Source of the DNA: CBDCZY01 sp965224745
GTDB taxonomy: Bacteria > Pseudomonadota > Gammaproteobacteria > Methylococcales > Methylomonadaceae
Assembly: GCA_965224745.1 (NCBI GenBank)
Contig: CBDCZY010000001.1
Coordinates: 682,001-746,000 of the forward strand
Direction of reading: 5' to 3'
Length of the DNA: 64,000 bases
This document shows, piece after piece, positions 63,533 to 64,000 of the stretch (within the stretch, counting starts at the first letter, position 1; every line of letters begins with the position of its first letter). The notes beneath the pieces were generated by a model. The model was not told the DNA's origin. It was given only the letters and a program-made list of their open reading frames with translations, and ran no database searches. The position numbers and the translations under genes are program-made.

Positions 63533-63737
63533 AAAACCTTAAACACTCAACCGGCCATCATAATTGTCGCCAAACCGGACAAAGTAATTGACGCGAGACA
63601 GCATACTTTGACAATCACCAATATTTCCCCACTTCTAGCTGAATTTAGCATAGAAATACGTTAAAATCCCCCCCTTATATTATTTTAGTAACGACCGTTC
63701 ACTTGAAATGGTCAACCCGTGGCAATGCCAGCCTCGT

Positions 63738-63780
63738 CAGTTCAGGTTTTAAAAGCAATTTTCTATCAAAACCTGAACTG
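63738..63780 (+). promoter_or_regulatory. 13-bp hairpin in the adk leader
   Basis: CAGTTCAGGTTTT (63738-63750) and AAAACCTGAACTG (63768-63780) pair perfectly across 17 nt, 50 bases before the adk start. No T-tail follows, so it is more likely an mRNA leader structure or operator than a terminator. Confidence 0.5.
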
Positions 63781-63830
63781 GGTACATTCTAGACAACACA
63801 CATTTAATTCTTGACCGGGAGTTTTAGTTA

Positions 63831-64000
63831 ATGCGAATTATTCTTTTGGGTAGTCCTGGTTCCGGCAAAGGAACTCAGGCACAGTTTATCGTTGAAAAAT
63901 TTAATATCCCTCAAATTTCGACCGGAGATATGCTTCGTTCGGCCGTTAGGGATGGAAGTCCCCTGGGAGTTGAGGCGCAACAAATAATGGATGCTGGCAA
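63831..64000 (+). CDS. adk: Adenylate kinase, N-terminal part (3' end outside window)
   Basis: MRIILLGSPGSGKGTQAQFI contains the P-loop GSPGSGKGT; IPQISTGDMLRSAVRDGSPLG is the AMP-binding region of Adk. 56 residues are visible and the frame is still open at the window edge. GGGAG precedes the ATG. Interconverts ATP, ADP and AMP. Confidence 0.95.
   Translation, partial: MRIILLGSPGSGKGTQAQFIVEKFNIPQISTGDMLRSAVRDGSPLGVEAQQIMDAG

Larger units (their letters stand above)
61193..63600 (+). mobile_element. Complete IS21-family insertion sequence
   Basis: 2408 bp, ends TGT...ACA, flanked by the 6-bp direct repeat GCATAC (61187-61192 and 63601-63606). Both ends carry two copies of a transposase-binding motif (GACAATTA...TGTCCGGT and GACAATTAT...CCGGTTGAGTGT) in opposite orientation. 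istA and istB inside are intact. It sits between the HerA gene and adk; the perfect duplication suggests recent arrival. Confidence 0.92.

Overview
The window is chromosomal DNA of a gammaproteobacterium. The housekeeping gene orders (tgt-yajC-secD-secF, and ndk-rlmN-pilF-hisS-yfgM-bamB-der) are those of Gammaproteobacteria. A methanethiol oxidase operon, a probable persulfide-to-sulfate route and PilY1-type pilus clusters would fit a methylotroph/methanotroph of the Methylococcales type. That placement is inference: no methane or methanol oxidation gene lies in the window.

Layout. 1-2.9 kb: 3' end of egtD, a frameshifted DUF427 gene, a terminator, an IS3-type transposase scrap, two convergent lipoprotein genes and a small cytochrome c'-like protein. 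3-8.8 kb: a deacetylase-family gene, a TetR regulator with an operator inside its own promoter, then a probable operon of DUF4242 protein, a 59-residue ferredoxin-like protein, periplasmic methanethiol oxidase and a SCO1-MauG fusion. 8.9-27.5 kb: a GH8 lipoprotein and the type IV pilus region. The pilus region holds the deletion scar of one minor-pilin operon, a complete fimT-pilV-pilW-pilX-pilY1 operon, an intact IS1380-family element placed between pilY1 and its terminator, and a second pilV-pilW-pilX-pilY1 set interrupted by a small inverted-repeat element. 27.5-44 kb: housekeeping genes (coaD, ferredoxin, recQ, htpG, tgt, yajC, secDF, ndk, rlmN, pilF, hisS, yfgM, bamB, der).

44-50 kb is a redox/sulfur island. 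It has tpx, a persulfide dioxygenase-rhodanese fusion, a chemoreceptor-rhodanese fusion and a double-receiver response regulator. It also has a SoxC/SoxD-like molybdenum dehydrogenase pair whose overlapping junction carries an in-frame MITE-like insertion. 50-59.4 kb: prmA, accC, accB, aroQ, a TlpA/ResA-like thioredoxin, dsbD with a duplicated N-terminal domain, cutA, fxsA, def and a radical SAM protein. 59.4-64 kb: an orphan HerA-like ATPase, a complete IS21-family element with 6-bp target duplication, and the start of adk.

How the genes may work together: methanethiol oxidase would release H2S, formaldehyde and peroxide from methanethiol; persulfide dioxygenase and the SoxCD-like pair could carry the sulfur to sulfite and sulfate; the rhodanese-tailed chemoreceptor and its neighbouring receiver protein could report sulfane sulfur. 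The most novel-looking items are this rhodanese chemoreceptor, the SCO1-MauG fusion operon, and the 159-bp element that adds 54 codons to soxD without breaking either frame. No tRNA, rRNA, CRISPR array or riboswitch was seen.
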